Assembly (NCBI GenBank): GCA_015057835.1
Contig: SVDL01000013.1
Span: 1-32,530, forward strand
Origin: Lachnospiraceae bacterium
GTDB lineage: Bacteria; Bacillota; Clostridia; Lachnospirales; Lachnospiraceae
DNA length: 32,530 nt
Direction: 5' to 3'
Numbering within the stretch: position 1 is the stretch's first letter; each line of letters starts with the position of its first letter. Position numbers and translations under genes: made by a program. Of this stretch, positions 1-7,841 are shown piece after piece. A model generated the notes under the pieces. It was not told the DNA's origin and searched no databases. It was given only the letters and a program-made list of their open reading frames with translations.

Positions 1-77
1 GCAGTATAGGGAGTATCACACCTTATAAACGTTGATGAAAGACTAAAAACTATGTCTACTTTTCGTTGACTAGTGCA
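1..77. mobile_element. Left copy of 77-bp terminal inverted repeat, probable insertion-sequence end
   Basis: Bases 1-77 are the exact reverse complement of 32454-32530; the first difference is at base 78. Read outward from the array, the element begins TGCACTAGTCAACG, so it starts with TG, as many IS21-type and related elements do. CAACG recurs inside it. The boundary falls where the 64-bp array starts, so this looks like the tip of an insertion sequence whose body lies outside the window. No transposase is visible. The IS family is a guess. Confidence 0.6.
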
Positions 78-335
78 CTTTGAGCCGGACCGAGGCATGT
101 CAAATCAAGTTTTTCTTCAAAAGCAATGCCCACAGCAGGCACTTTGAGCCGGACCGGGGCATGTCAAATCAAGATATTCTTCAAAAGCAATGCCCACGGC
201 CGGTACTTTGAGCCGGACCGAGGCATGTCAAATCAAGATATTCTTCAAAAGCAATGCCTCCAGACGGCACTTTGTGCCGAACAGAGGCATGTCAAATCTA
301 ATTTTTCTTCAAAAGCAATGCCCCCAGATGTGAAT
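78..335 (+). repeat. Left 64-bp tandem repeat array (four copies)
   Basis: GGCATGTC recurs at 94, 158, 222 and 286, an exact 64-bp period. Each unit has a conserved part of about 37 bases (GGCATGTCAAATCAAG, a T/A-rich stretch, then CAATGCC) and a part of about 27 bases that varies but keeps ACTTTGAGCCGGACCG. CATGCC-like and GGCATG arms can pair across the variable part: ATGCCC with GGGCAT at 126-131/157-162, and ATGCCTC with GAGGCAT at 254-260/284-290. The last copy decays near 335. The array is homologous to, and in the same direction as, the one at the right end. Confidence 0.85.
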
Positions 336-363
336 AAAAAGACTGTCACAAATCGGAAGATTG

Positions 364-1203
364 TTAAAGCGCATTTTTAGGGCAGTTCTTTACGCATTCC
401 ATGCAGAGAATACACTCCGTACCGTTTTTTCTTTTCCGCGAATTATCGGTCACATCGACATTCATGGGACATACCCTTCTGCATTTCCCGCAGTTGATGC
501 AAAGGTCCTTATTGCATTTGACGCGGAGCAGCGAGAAATAACTCATAGGTTTGAGGAAAACCGTGACCGGGCAGATATACTTGCAGAACGCCCGATTGTC
601 TTTAAACACGAAGGCAAGAATTATCCCGATTGCATAATAGGCAATATTTCCCGCTATGAATGCCCAAAACATGATCCTTTCGATATTGCCGGCCTTCGCA
701 AGAAAAAGTGCTGATACAAAAATCAGAGATACGGCAAACGTGATGTATCTGATCCATCCGATCTTCTTTCTTGGCTGAGCCGGGGCCTTATACGGAAGAA
801 AATCGAGTATCATTGCCGTCCAGCAGGCATATCCGCACCATCCGCGTCCAAATATCAGCGGTCCAAAAATCTTTGCGACCGCATAATGAATCGTTGCCGC
901 CTCAAAGACACCTGTAAAGAGATAATACCAGAATCCCTCGATTTGCATATTTTCACGGCAGATCAATCCGAGATAGACAAGCATATATAAGCCGACAAAC
1001 AGCTGGACAACGCGTCTGGCGTGCTTGTATTTCCTTATAAAAAGGAAGATGCCAAAAGAAACAGATAATCCGATATAGCTGAAATTGAACAGGTAGAACA
1101 GATTGTTTTTTGTAAGCCACAAGGTTACAGCGACAGACTCAAAGACAATCAGTATGATAAGCGGATGTAAGTACTTTCTGATTTGTTTCATAACTGCCTC
1201 CAT
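364..1203 (-). CDS. NapH-like polyferredoxin membrane protein (4Fe-4S binding)
   Basis: This 279-residue membrane protein has about five to six hydrophobic segments and iron-sulfur sites typical of the NapH/MauN/CcoG-like group. The motifs GRGWCGYACW (middle) and FCKYICPVTVFLKP (later loop) are the family's paired Cys loops. The C-terminus holds two ferredoxin sites, CINCGKCRRVCP and CILCMECVKNCP. It probably passes electrons between the quinone or membrane side and cytoplasmic partners, but no partner gene adjoins it. Two starts are possible: the ATG at 1203 (GAGGAG 11 nt upstream) and the ATG at 1191 (GGAGG 5 nt upstream). The gene stands alone, divergent from the TIR gene and next to the left repeat array. 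Family assignment is firm; the role is inferred. Confidence 0.8.
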   Translation of the reverse strand: MEAVMKQIRKYLHPLIILIVFESVAVTLWLTKNNLFYLFNFSYIGLSVSFGIFLFIRKYKHARRVVQLFVGLYMLVYLGLICRENMQIEGFWYYLFTGVFEAATIHYAVAKIFGPLIFGRGWCGYACWTAMILDFLPYKAPAQPRKKIGWIRYITFAVSLIFVSALFLAKAGNIERIMFWAFIAGNIAYYAIGIILAFVFKDNRAFCKYICPVTVFLKPMSYFSLLRVKCNKDLCINCGKCRRVCPMNVDVTDNSRKRKNGTECILCMECVKNCPKNAL

Positions 1204-1404
1204 AGGAATATCTGCTCCTCAGTCTAAGCAAAATATCATTTTTCACCTAAACGAACCGGCCCATACAAAGCTGAAAAGACTGATAACATGATAATAACAA
1301 AAATGTTTTCTGTTTAAAATCAGGATTCATACAGGGCTTCCATGAAAAGCATTTCATATTTCCTCTTTTTTGTGTAGACAGCCCTGCAGTTCCTGTCGGA
1401 TTCT

Positions 1405-1432
1405 TTGATAATCAACGGATATGCGGTATAAT
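1405..1432 (+). promoter_or_regulatory. Sigma-A-type promoter for the TIR gene
   Basis: TTGATA (1405-1410), a 16-bp spacer and a perfect TATAAT (1427-1432) predict transcription from about 1439, giving a leader of about 88 nt. The 1204-1526 gap (323 bases) otherwise holds only a small palindrome, ATGAAA-AGCA-TTTCAT at 1342-1357, followed by a T-rich run. That could be an operator or a weak terminator. Confidence 0.6.
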
Positions 1433-1526
1433 TTCTATATAAAAATCTTCACCCTGATCTGGAAATCTATTGCGGGGAATCTTCCCCTTTACACTTTTTG
1501 AAAGACCTGCAAAGGAGATCATTGCC

Positions 1527-4500
1527 ATGCCGTCTGAAGCAGCCGTCAACCGTTCATACATTGCCTTTATCAGCTATCGGCACTTACCCCTGGACAGGGA
1601 ATCCGCTGTCCGGATCCAGAAGCAGATCGAACGCTTTATCGTTCCAAAGGAATATCGGGACCGCAGCGGCGGGGCAAAGAATCTTGGGATCTGCTTTCGG
1701 GATGAGGACGAATTGCCCGCCTCCGCCAGCCTGTCTCAAAGCATAACCCAGGCGTTAGACCGGTCGCAGTATCTGATCGTCATCTGCACGCCTGATCTGC
1801 CGCAGTCCAGATGGTGCATGGAGGAAATCCGCTACTTTATGCGCACACACGGTCGGGACCGGGTATTGGCTGTATTAGCTGACGGAACACCGGAGCAGTC
1901 TTTCCCCGATCAGCTGCGCTTTATCAGGGATGATCAGGGAAATATTATTAAGGAAACGGAACCGTTAGCGGCAAATATTGCAGGTCCGGATCATAAGATC
2001 AACACAAACGTTTTAAAAAAGGAATGCGTCCGCATCTGCGCGGCTATGCTTGGCTGTCCCTTTGATGCCCTGTGGCAGCGGGAACAGCGTGCCCGGGTAA
2101 GCCGGATGGCCGTCGCCGCTCTTATCGTCTTTGCCGCCATGGCGGTGTTTATCGGTGTTGTGCTGAATAAAAATTCGCAGATTACAAAGCAGAATCTGGA
2201 GCTGGAAAAAGAAAAATCTTCGGCACTGGTGGATGCCGGGATCGCAAAACTGAAGGAACATAATCAGAATGAAGCAGTGCAGGACGCATTGGATGCATTG
2301 GTAAGCAGTAATCCTTCGGTCTATGACCATCGGGCGGAAAAGCTGCTGGCGGATGCCCTGTCGGTATACAGCTGCGGGGATAAGGTCTGTCACCAGTGTC
2401 TGCAGCTGACCACCGATATCGGGCGTATTTCCGCATCCGGGGACGGGAAAATTGCATTTGCCGCCGATCAGGTCGGCAACATTTATGCCGTGGACATCAA
2501 TGAAAAAGTGCTTTTGTGGAACACTCATGTACGCGCCGGGGAAGTGCCGTTCCTGTATCCTGTCGGCAATGACCGGGTGCTTTGCAAATCTCCGGAGGCT
2601 CTGACCGCTTTATCTGCTGCAGACGGTTCCGTCCTTTGGACTTATGAAAACTATCTGCCTAATTCTTTCCAGGTCATTTCTGATGACGGTTCTCTTTTTG
2701 CGTTGCTGGACTGGGACGTGGAACCGGAGGATGCATATGATGCTTACGTTACCCGTCGATCTGCAGAACAATCTGCAAATTCTCCTTTTGTCTGCGATCT
2801 GCGTCTGTACTGCCTTGACTCAGCGACAGGAGAACCCCGCATTAGTTTTTCCCTGCCGGGTGACGACTACTGGTTTATAACAAATACATCCGCACCTGTT
2901 TATGTTTACGGAGGTGATTTCTCCGACGATAACAAAGCCCTTGCCTTTGCGCTGCCTTCCGCCTTTCAGATGCCGGGGAACGGGCGCAGAAATTACCAAT
3001 TGCTGATGGCGGATCTGTCTGATCCTGACGGTATTCTGACTGTCGATAACAGCATACGTATCGGTACGGACCTCGGTGTGTCCTACATTGTTCCTGACAC
3101 GATTCTTGATGTGTCTGTCGCCTCCGATAAATCTTCCGTCTATTGGGCTATGACCTCCGGAAATAGTCTGTATTCCATGGTCTCTTATATCGATCCCGCG
3201 CAGAAACGGGCACTTAATACGCTGGAGTATGCTCCTAATTTTGATTACGGTCTCCCTTCCGGTGATTCATATGGCAACATGCAATACTTCTCCCCGCTTC
3301 TCATCGGCAGCTCACTGGACAACGGGCAGTATATCCATCCGCTTCACAATAATCAGGTAATCATTCTGTGCAGGCAGAATACAGTCTGGCTTATCGACCG
3401 TTCCAATGGTTCTCTGTTGTATAAAATGATACTGGAAAGCCATGTCAGGGATGCAGTCTGGCTGGATCAGGAAGAAGGTCTTTTCAGTGTTATTACACAA
3501 AACGGTTATACGGCAAAATATCATGCAAGTAATGACACTGAAAAAGTGATCGAGCTGGTTGAGACGGATACCATGCCGGTGAACAGTATTTCCAAAGTTT
3601 TCCAGGTGTATAAAAGCACGGAAGAAAACAATGGCAGCTGCCTCCTTGCAGTCACTTCTGATCAGCCAAATAATCTGGTTAAGATTTTCGAGTTCCGGGA
3701 CAGTGAATATCATTCCTGTTCCGTTGATCACACAGGAGAATGTCTTTTCGCGGAAGCCACCCCCTCCGGAGACCGGCTCTTACTCTTCTATCCAATCGAT
3801 AATGAATCGAAAAAATTCCTGGCCAGGACCATAGATATCCGGACAGGTGATCTCTGTGAACAGGCAACGATAACTCTTGGCAGTACCACAATTAAATCAG
3901 AACTAGCTGGCAGGACCTTTGAATCATACCCATTTCAATCCAAGTTTGAAAAGCCCGTCTTAACCGATGACAGTCACTTCTGGATGGATGGAATGCTCTA
4001 CGGTCTGGACGGAAGCACCACTGATACCCCGTCCGCATCATTTTTATATGAAAAAAAAGCAGCCGTCCTGGAAGACGGCCGGCTGCTGGATGTTCGCTGG
4101 GCTGATTGCAATCTGACCATTATTGATGATCCTTCTGCATCTGATGACGACAGCCAAATGCACTCCAAAGTACTTTTCTGGTGGATTGACGGCAAATCTC
4201 AGGAAGAAAAAAAAGATGTCGATTCCTGTATTTCCATGGAAGTGAATGAGTATGAGGATCAGCTTTCGCACTTTGCCGTTGGAAAAAACGGGTGGATGGC
4301 ATGCTGGGGATATCTTCTGCTGCCCGTTGAAGAAACAGGAACAGGCAATACTTTATTTGCACAGGAAAAATATGAACGCTCAGAGCACATCAATGTTGCG
4401 GCAGAAAACGCTCTGTCCGGCGAAAAAGTAGAGTTCAGCAATCTTTCCGGCGAAACACCCGTAAAGAAAATGATTCTTTCCAATAAAGAGCCCTATATGA

Positions 4501-5015
4501 CTTGTGTTTACGAGACCGGAGATGTGAAATTTTTCGACCTGGAAAAGCGTATTTGTTACGGCCTCTCTCAGATTTATTCCCCAAGCGAAATTTCGGATCT
4601 CTGCTTTTCCGGAAATGACAACTATCTGCTGATCCTGACTGTAAACGGACGGGTCGACTGTTACAGGACGGATACTCTTGAGAAGGCAGTTTCTCTGCCC
4701 CATGGTTTTACCTCAGACAACAATGGCCCAAATGTCCTCGTGCAAGCCATTGAAGATGCAGACAGTGAACGTCTGATTCTGACTGCGGCAGAGGAGCGGA
4801 CGGAAAAAAACAACATAAGCAGCCTCTACCCCTATGATCGTTCGAAATACTGGACGACTGTTCTGGATACCGCTTCCTGGGTGCCCGCAGCGCAGACGAA
4901 AGACGTCTGCTGCTGGTCCGTGAAACATGGGCAGATGTTTTTTGTCAAAGACCTCGAATTGGGCACCTGCAGGATCCGCTCCCTGAAAGAGCTGATAGAG
5001 TTATCAAGGAATTAA
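1527..5015 (+). CDS. TIR domain - transmembrane - beta-propeller protein
   Basis: The protein has 1162 residues from the ATG at 1527, chosen because AGGAG lies at 1513-1517; an upstream TTG-initiated extension from 1470 has no such site. Residues about 8-145 form a TIR domain with FISYRH at the first strand and SRWCMEE at 94-100, matching the SxWCxxE motif whose last Glu is catalytic in NAD-cleaving TIR proteins. A single membrane segment spans about 194-213, preceded by Arg-rich sequence, so the TIR domain should be cytoplasmic. A charged, probably coiled-coil stretch (about 215-260) follows, then roughly 900 residues of WD40/PQQ-like repeats, probably outside the cell. Roles in signalling or defence are possible; nothing nearby decides. 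It overlaps the convergent lipoprotein gene by 4 bases. Confidence 0.85.
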   Translation: MPSEAAVNRSYIAFISYRHLPLDRESAVRIQKQIERFIVPKEYRDRSGGAKNLGICFRDEDELPASASLSQSITQALDRSQYLIVICTPDLPQSRWCMEEIRYFMRTHGRDRVLAVLADGTPEQSFPDQLRFIRDDQGNIIKETEPLAANIAGPDHKINTNVLKKECVRICAAMLGCPFDALWQREQRARVSRMAVAALIVFAAMAVFIGVVLNKNSQITKQNLELEKEKSSALVDAGIAKLKEHNQNEAVQDALDALVSSNPSVYDHRAEKLLADALSVYSCGDKVCHQCLQLTTDIGRISASGDGKIAFAADQVGNIYAVDINEKVLLWNTHVRAGEVPFLYPVGNDRVLCKSPEALTALSAADGSVLWTYENYLPNSFQVISDDGSLFALLDWDVEPEDAYDAYVTRRSAEQSANSPFVCDLRLYCLDSATGEPRISFSLPGDDYWFITNTSAPVYVYGGDFSDDNKALAFALPSAFQMPGNGRRNYQLLMADLSDPDGILTVDNSIRIGTDLGVSYIVPDTILDVSVASDKSSVYWAMTSGNSLYSMVSYIDPAQKRALNTLEYAPNFDYGLPSGDSYGNMQYFSPLLIGSSLDNGQYIHPLHNNQVIILCRQNTVWLIDRSNGSLLYKMILESHVRDAVWLDQEEGLFSVITQNGYTAKYHASNDTEKVIELVETDTMPVNSISKVFQVYKSTEENNGSCLLAVTSDQPNNLVKIFEFRDSEYHSCSVDHTGECLFAEATPSGDRLLLFYPIDNESKKFLARTIDIRTGDLCEQATITLGSTTIKSELAGRTFESYPFQSKFEKPVLTDDSHFWMDGMLYGLDGSTTDTPSASFLYEKKAAVLEDGRLLDVRWADCNLTIIDDPSASDDDSQMHSKVLFWWIDGKSQEEKKDVDSCISMEVNEYEDQLSHFAVGKNGWMACWGYLLLPVEETGTGNTLFAQEKYERSEHINVAAENALSGEKVEFSNLSGETPVKKMILSNKEPYMTCVYETGDVKFFDLEKRICYGLSQIYSPSEISDLCFSGNDNYLLILTVNGRVDCYRTDTLEKAVSLPHGFTSDNNGPNVLVQAIEDADSERLILTAAEERTEKNNISSLYPYDRSKYWTTVLDTASWVPAAQTKDVCCWSVKHGQMFFVKDLELGTCRIRSLKELIELSRN

Positions 5016-5830
5016 TCTTCAAGAATATACTTTTCCCTGTCCTCAGAGAGTACTTTTGTGACATCGACGCCTTCCTTTGCATAGAAGTACAGGATATCAT
5101 CGCTGTCGACGGGATCGACGATGATGACGCCGTCATCGATTGTTCCGTCGGCTGCTCCGTGTTCGTCGTAGAACATGGCGAACAATGTACCGGAGGTTCC
5201 CCATTGTTTGATGACTGTCGTTTCTTCATTGAACTGCAGGGTTCCGGTGCCGTCTTCCTTCAGCGTCATGGAAGAGTTCAGGTTCTGTTCATCGGGTTTC
5301 ATGATTGTGCCGTGTTCATCCCAGGCATATAAGGTGTAGGTGCCGGCGACTTCGGGGGGATTGCTGATGTCTTCCCCGATGGCGGGTTCCCCGACAGCTT
5401 CTTCAGCAATAGGAACTTCCACGCCTTCAGGAGGCAGATTTGCGGGATCAATTGGAGATTCAGGGTCTTCCATTATTACGTTATGGGATTCCTCATTTAC
5501 TGCTGCTGCCTCGCCCAGTGCTTCTTCGGGGACTTCCCCGACAGGTGCTTCTTCGGGGGCTTCTTCGACAGGTGTTTCTTCGTCAGGATCGGAAATATTT
5601 TCTTCTTCAGCGGTCTGTTCCGCAGCAGACGAATCTTCCTGCTTTTCTGTTACCTTTTCTGTACCGCTTTGAGCCTTTGTTTCATTTTCAGAGTTTTTTT
5701 CCGGCAGCTCGGTCGCATTTTCCATACTCTGGGCTTCCTCCGCTGCAGAAACGGTGTCTTTAACAGTTCCGCAGGCGGAAACGGAAGCGGCAAGCAGCAG
5801 CGTGATTGCGAGAGATACGTATTTTTTCAT
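5012..5830 (-). CDS. Acidic lipoprotein
   Basis: The protein has 272 residues from the ATG at 5830, which has AAAGGAA eight bases upstream; the longer reading from 5854 adds eight residues before the signal peptide and is less likely. The N-terminus MKKYVSLAITLLLAASVSAC is a lipoprotein signal with lipobox SVSAC, so the mature protein is anchored through its Cys. Residues about 25-165 are low-complexity and rich in Glu, Ala and Pro, with imperfect EEAP/EVPEEA repeats, a likely wall-spanning spacer. The C-terminal domain of about 105 residues begins VAGTYTLYAWDEHG and includes EDGTGTLQFN, resembling small beta-rich domains of clostridial lipoproteins. Function is unknown. It is convergent with the TIR gene, sharing a TTAA stop overlap. 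Confidence 0.8.
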   Translation of the reverse strand: MKKYVSLAITLLLAASVSACGTVKDTVSAAEEAQSMENATELPEKNSENETKAQSGTEKVTEKQEDSSAAEQTAEEENISDPDEETPVEEAPEEAPVGEVPEEALGEAAAVNEESHNVIMEDPESPIDPANLPPEGVEVPIAEEAVGEPAIGEDISNPPEVAGTYTLYAWDEHGTIMKPDEQNLNSSMTLKEDGTGTLQFNEETTVIKQWGTSGTLFAMFYDEHGAADGTIDDGVIIVDPVDSDDILYFYAKEGVDVTKVLSEDREKYILED

Positions 5831-5976
5831 TTTTTTATTCCTTTCGATGTACATTCTTATTTATTGTCCGGACCAAACGGCCGGATCAACTGATCACGAT
5901 CTGATAATGACCGTCTGAAACAACGATGTCTGATCGGAATGGCATCAAAATGGCATAAATCTTTGAAAACCCTGTC

Positions 5977-6066
5977 TCAATATCTATTCAGCACAAGAAA
6001 ATCTTTCAGCCGGCTCGTTCTCATATCCTCTTCGTTCAGATACAGAAATTCCGTACATTTTCCCAT
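5977..6066 (-). pseudogene. 5' fragment of an ornithine cyclodeaminase / tyramine oxidase subunit B-like gene
   Basis: A 29-codon frame begins 27 bases after the DUF1801 stop with a good ribosome site (GGAGAAGAAAG before ATG). It reads MGKCTEFLYLNEEDM and then RTSRLKDFLVLNRY before a stop. From memory, the first 15 residues match the start of proteins annotated as tyramine oxidase subunit B (ornithine cyclodeaminase family, normally over 300 residues); the rest does not. This looks like the stump of a gene lost by deletion from the end of the operon. It could instead be a genuine tiny peptide. Bases 5831-5976 show nothing else clear. Confidence 0.4.
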
Positions 6067-6093
6067 CTTTCTTCTCCTTTCCCTTATCGGCTT

Positions 6094-6504
6094 TCAGTCT
6101 TTCGCATACTTTTTATAGCACCACCCGGCTATTTTCTTAACCAGTTCTTCCGGCAGCGGCCGGTCGTAGGGCAGTCGGATCGTTCCCTTGCTCACGTCAA
6201 AGTCGGTGAGTTCATTTGAAAAGGCAGTGACCGCTTCATCGCCGGGATAGAGGCCCAGATGCTTTTTGGAAGCAGCAAAATGAATAATATTCCGGCCTTT
6301 CCAGTAAGTGGGCATCGACCAGGAGATCCTTTCTTCCGCTTCCGGCAGCGCAGACTGAAGGACAGCCCGTATCTCACGGAGTCGGGGCTGTATTTTTTCG
6401 TCCTGCACAGCGATATACTCGTCGATATTCTGCGGCTTCACACAATAGTGGTCCTGATTCTGACGGCTGAATTCTCTGCCGCATTTCGGGCATTTCCAGG
6501 TCAT
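6094..6504 (-). CDS. DUF1801-family protein with N-terminal zinc-binding motif
   Basis: The protein has 136 residues from the ATG at 6504, preferred because AGGAG precedes it; an earlier ATG at 6534 lies one base after the upstream stop and would add ten residues. The N-terminus MTWKCPKCGREFSRQNQDHYC holds a CxxC-x13-C pattern with His beside the last Cys, a probable zinc ribbon. The rest matches the DUF1801/YdhG-like fold, with WSMPTYWKG, IIHFAASKKHLGLYP and GTIRLPYDRPLP in the family order. Members have been linked to iron chaperoning (Fra/YdhG), but the role is poorly defined. It directly follows the M42 peptidase gene and is probably translationally coupled to it. Confidence 0.8.
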   Translation of the reverse strand: MTWKCPKCGREFSRQNQDHYCVKPQNIDEYIAVQDEKIQPRLREIRAVLQSALPEAEERISWSMPTYWKGRNIIHFAASKKHLGLYPGDEAVTAFSNELTDFDVSKGTIRLPYDRPLPEELVKKIAGWCYKKYAKD

Positions 6505-6535
6505 GGCGTCCTCTCCTGCTTCTTCCTGCGACATT

Positions 6536-7612
6536 TCAAAATGTTTCCAGAATCTGCGGCGTAAGGTCTTTTGCTATAAGCGAAACCAGTTCGGCAGTAT
6601 TTTCAAAGTCTTCGTACGCGGTGATGCTGTTCATGCTGTGAATGTATCGGACCGGAATTCCGGCAACGACGACCGGAACGCCTTTGTCAGCCAGATTGAT
6701 GACCGAGCCGTTGTTTCCGCCTCCTTCGCGCACAGAAGCCTGGGCTTTGATGCCGTACTCCTTTGCCTTGTCCAGCACCCAGCGCTGGTAGCGCGGGGAG
6801 CAGATCACGGAGCGGTCCATAAAGCGGAACATCGGGCCGCATTTGATTGCGGTCTGTATGGCATAAGGTTCGGTAAATGTGTCATCCGCGGGGCATCCCT
6901 CAAAGCAAACCGCAATATCCGGACGGATCTTATTTACCGCGACTTTGATTCCCCGATCGCCGACTTCTTCCTGCGAGGAGACCACGCCGACGACGTCAAA
7001 CGGAAGGTCAAGGCCGTCGAGCCTCCGGAACGCGGCGATCATGGCAGCCACGCCGATGCGGCAGTCGAAAGCCTTGCCGAAGAACAGGCCGTGCTTTTCG
7101 TCAAATGCGCATTTCGTGGCAGGAATCACGGGCTCTCCGATCCGGATGCCGAACTCCTCTTCGGCTTCTTTTGCGCTGCGCGCGCCGACATCAATGGAGA
7201 ACTCATGCAGATCAAGAGACGGTTCGGAGCTGCCGTTCGAAAAATGAGGCGGCCGGAGCCCTATCGTCCCCTGAATGTATTCTCCCGAAGAAGTCCTTAC
7301 GAGGACATCGGCAGACGCCAGCCCCCTGTTGTCCATACCTCCGATTTTAATGAACCGCAGGGTCCCGTTCGGCTTAATGGAGTGAATCATGAAGCCTACC
7401 TCGTCTCCGTGCGCGTCCAGCATCAGAACGGGCTTGCTGCCGCTGTGATTTTTTCTGAAAATGTAAAGGTTGCGGAGCCTGTCCTCCTCAAAGGTGCAGA
7501 TGCCGCCCAGTTCGCTCCTTACGATAGCAAGGACCGCGTCTTCGAACCCGGACGGACCGGGAGCATTTGAAAGAGCTTTAATCATGCTGATGTTCTGCTG
7601 TGAGTAATTCAT
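6536..7612 (-). CDS. M42-family metallo-aminopeptidase
   Basis: This 358-residue protein has normal length for M42 (PepA/FrvX-like) peptidases, cytoplasmic two-metal enzymes that remove N-terminal residues from peptides. Likely metal and catalytic residues are visible in order: the His in LDAHGDEVGFM, the Asp in FSIDVGAR, the paired Glu in SSQEEVGDRG and the His in RYIHSMNS. NNGSVINLADKGVPVVVAGI is the typical late segment. The start has AAGGA about 11 bases upstream. It follows the sugar-acid genes on the same strand but is separated from them by about 230 bases holding a hairpin and a transporter remnant, so its link to that pathway is unclear. Confidence 0.88.
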   Translation of the reverse strand: MNYSQQNISMIKALSNAPGPSGFEDAVLAIVRSELGGICTFEEDRLRNLYIFRKNHSGSKPVLMLDAHGDEVGFMIHSIKPNGTLRFIKIGGMDNRGLASADVLVRTSSGEYIQGTIGLRPPHFSNGSSEPSLDLHEFSIDVGARSAKEAEEEFGIRIGEPVIPATKCAFDEKHGLFFGKAFDCRIGVAAMIAAFRRLDGLDLPFDVVGVVSSQEEVGDRGIKVAVNKIRPDIAVCFEGCPADDTFTEPYAIQTAIKCGPMFRFMDRSVICSPRYQRWVLDKAKEYGIKAQASVREGGGNNGSVINLADKGVPVVVAGIPVRYIHSMNSITAYEDFENTAELVSLIAKDLTPQILETF

Positions 7613-7645
7613 TTTGATGTCTTATCCTTTCTGCGTTCTGCAAAG

Positions 7646-7678
7646 CAGGGGACGTACCTGCATCAGATACGTCCCCTG
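7646..7678. other. Strong 11-bp hairpin upstream of the M42 gene
   Basis: CAGGGGACGTA (7646-7656) pairs perfectly with TACGTCCCCTG (7668-7678) around an 11-base loop. Neither strand has a following T-run, so it is not a standard intrinsic terminator. On the minus strand it would lie in the leader of the M42 gene, 33 bases before the start, and could be an RNA structure or an operator. Confidence 0.5.
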
Positions 7679-7699
7679 ACTTCGCTGATTAAGTAAATG

Positions 7700-7801
7700 T
7701 TAATGCATGAACATGGAAAGTACAAGCAGTTCTACGACGCCGACGCCGGACATGATCAGCGAGATTGCCGTCTTGCACCGGACCTGGTCTTTCAGCAATT
7801 C
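7700..7801 (-). pseudogene. C-terminal remnant of a membrane transporter (possibly GntP-like)
   Basis: A 33-codon frame closed by TAA (7700-7702) has no credible start and is preceded by an in-frame stop. It encodes a strongly hydrophobic tail, with TAISLIMSGVGVVELLVLSM near its end. This looks like the last membrane helix of a transporter. Its place between a sugar-acid enzyme and a peptidase gene suggests a deleted sugar-acid permease; GntP-family tails are somewhat similar, but the match is from memory. Confidence 0.4.
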
Positions 7802-7841
7802 TCAGTTTCAGCTGTTTTCAGCGCTTCTTACCTTTCTTGAT

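Noticed and set aside
78-335. CRISPR-like array
   Set aside because: The period is regular, but the supposed spacers are related to one another (shared ACTTTGAGCCGGACCG), the repeat is interrupted by variants, and no cas genes are in the window.
126-380. Small protein-coding frame in the left array (and similar frames in 32201-32475)
   Set aside because: A 64-bp unit is not a multiple of three, so each copy shifts frame; the open frames are by-products of the repeat and lack ribosome sites.
7646-7678. Intrinsic terminator
   Set aside because: The 11-bp stem is strong, but neither strand carries a following T-run.
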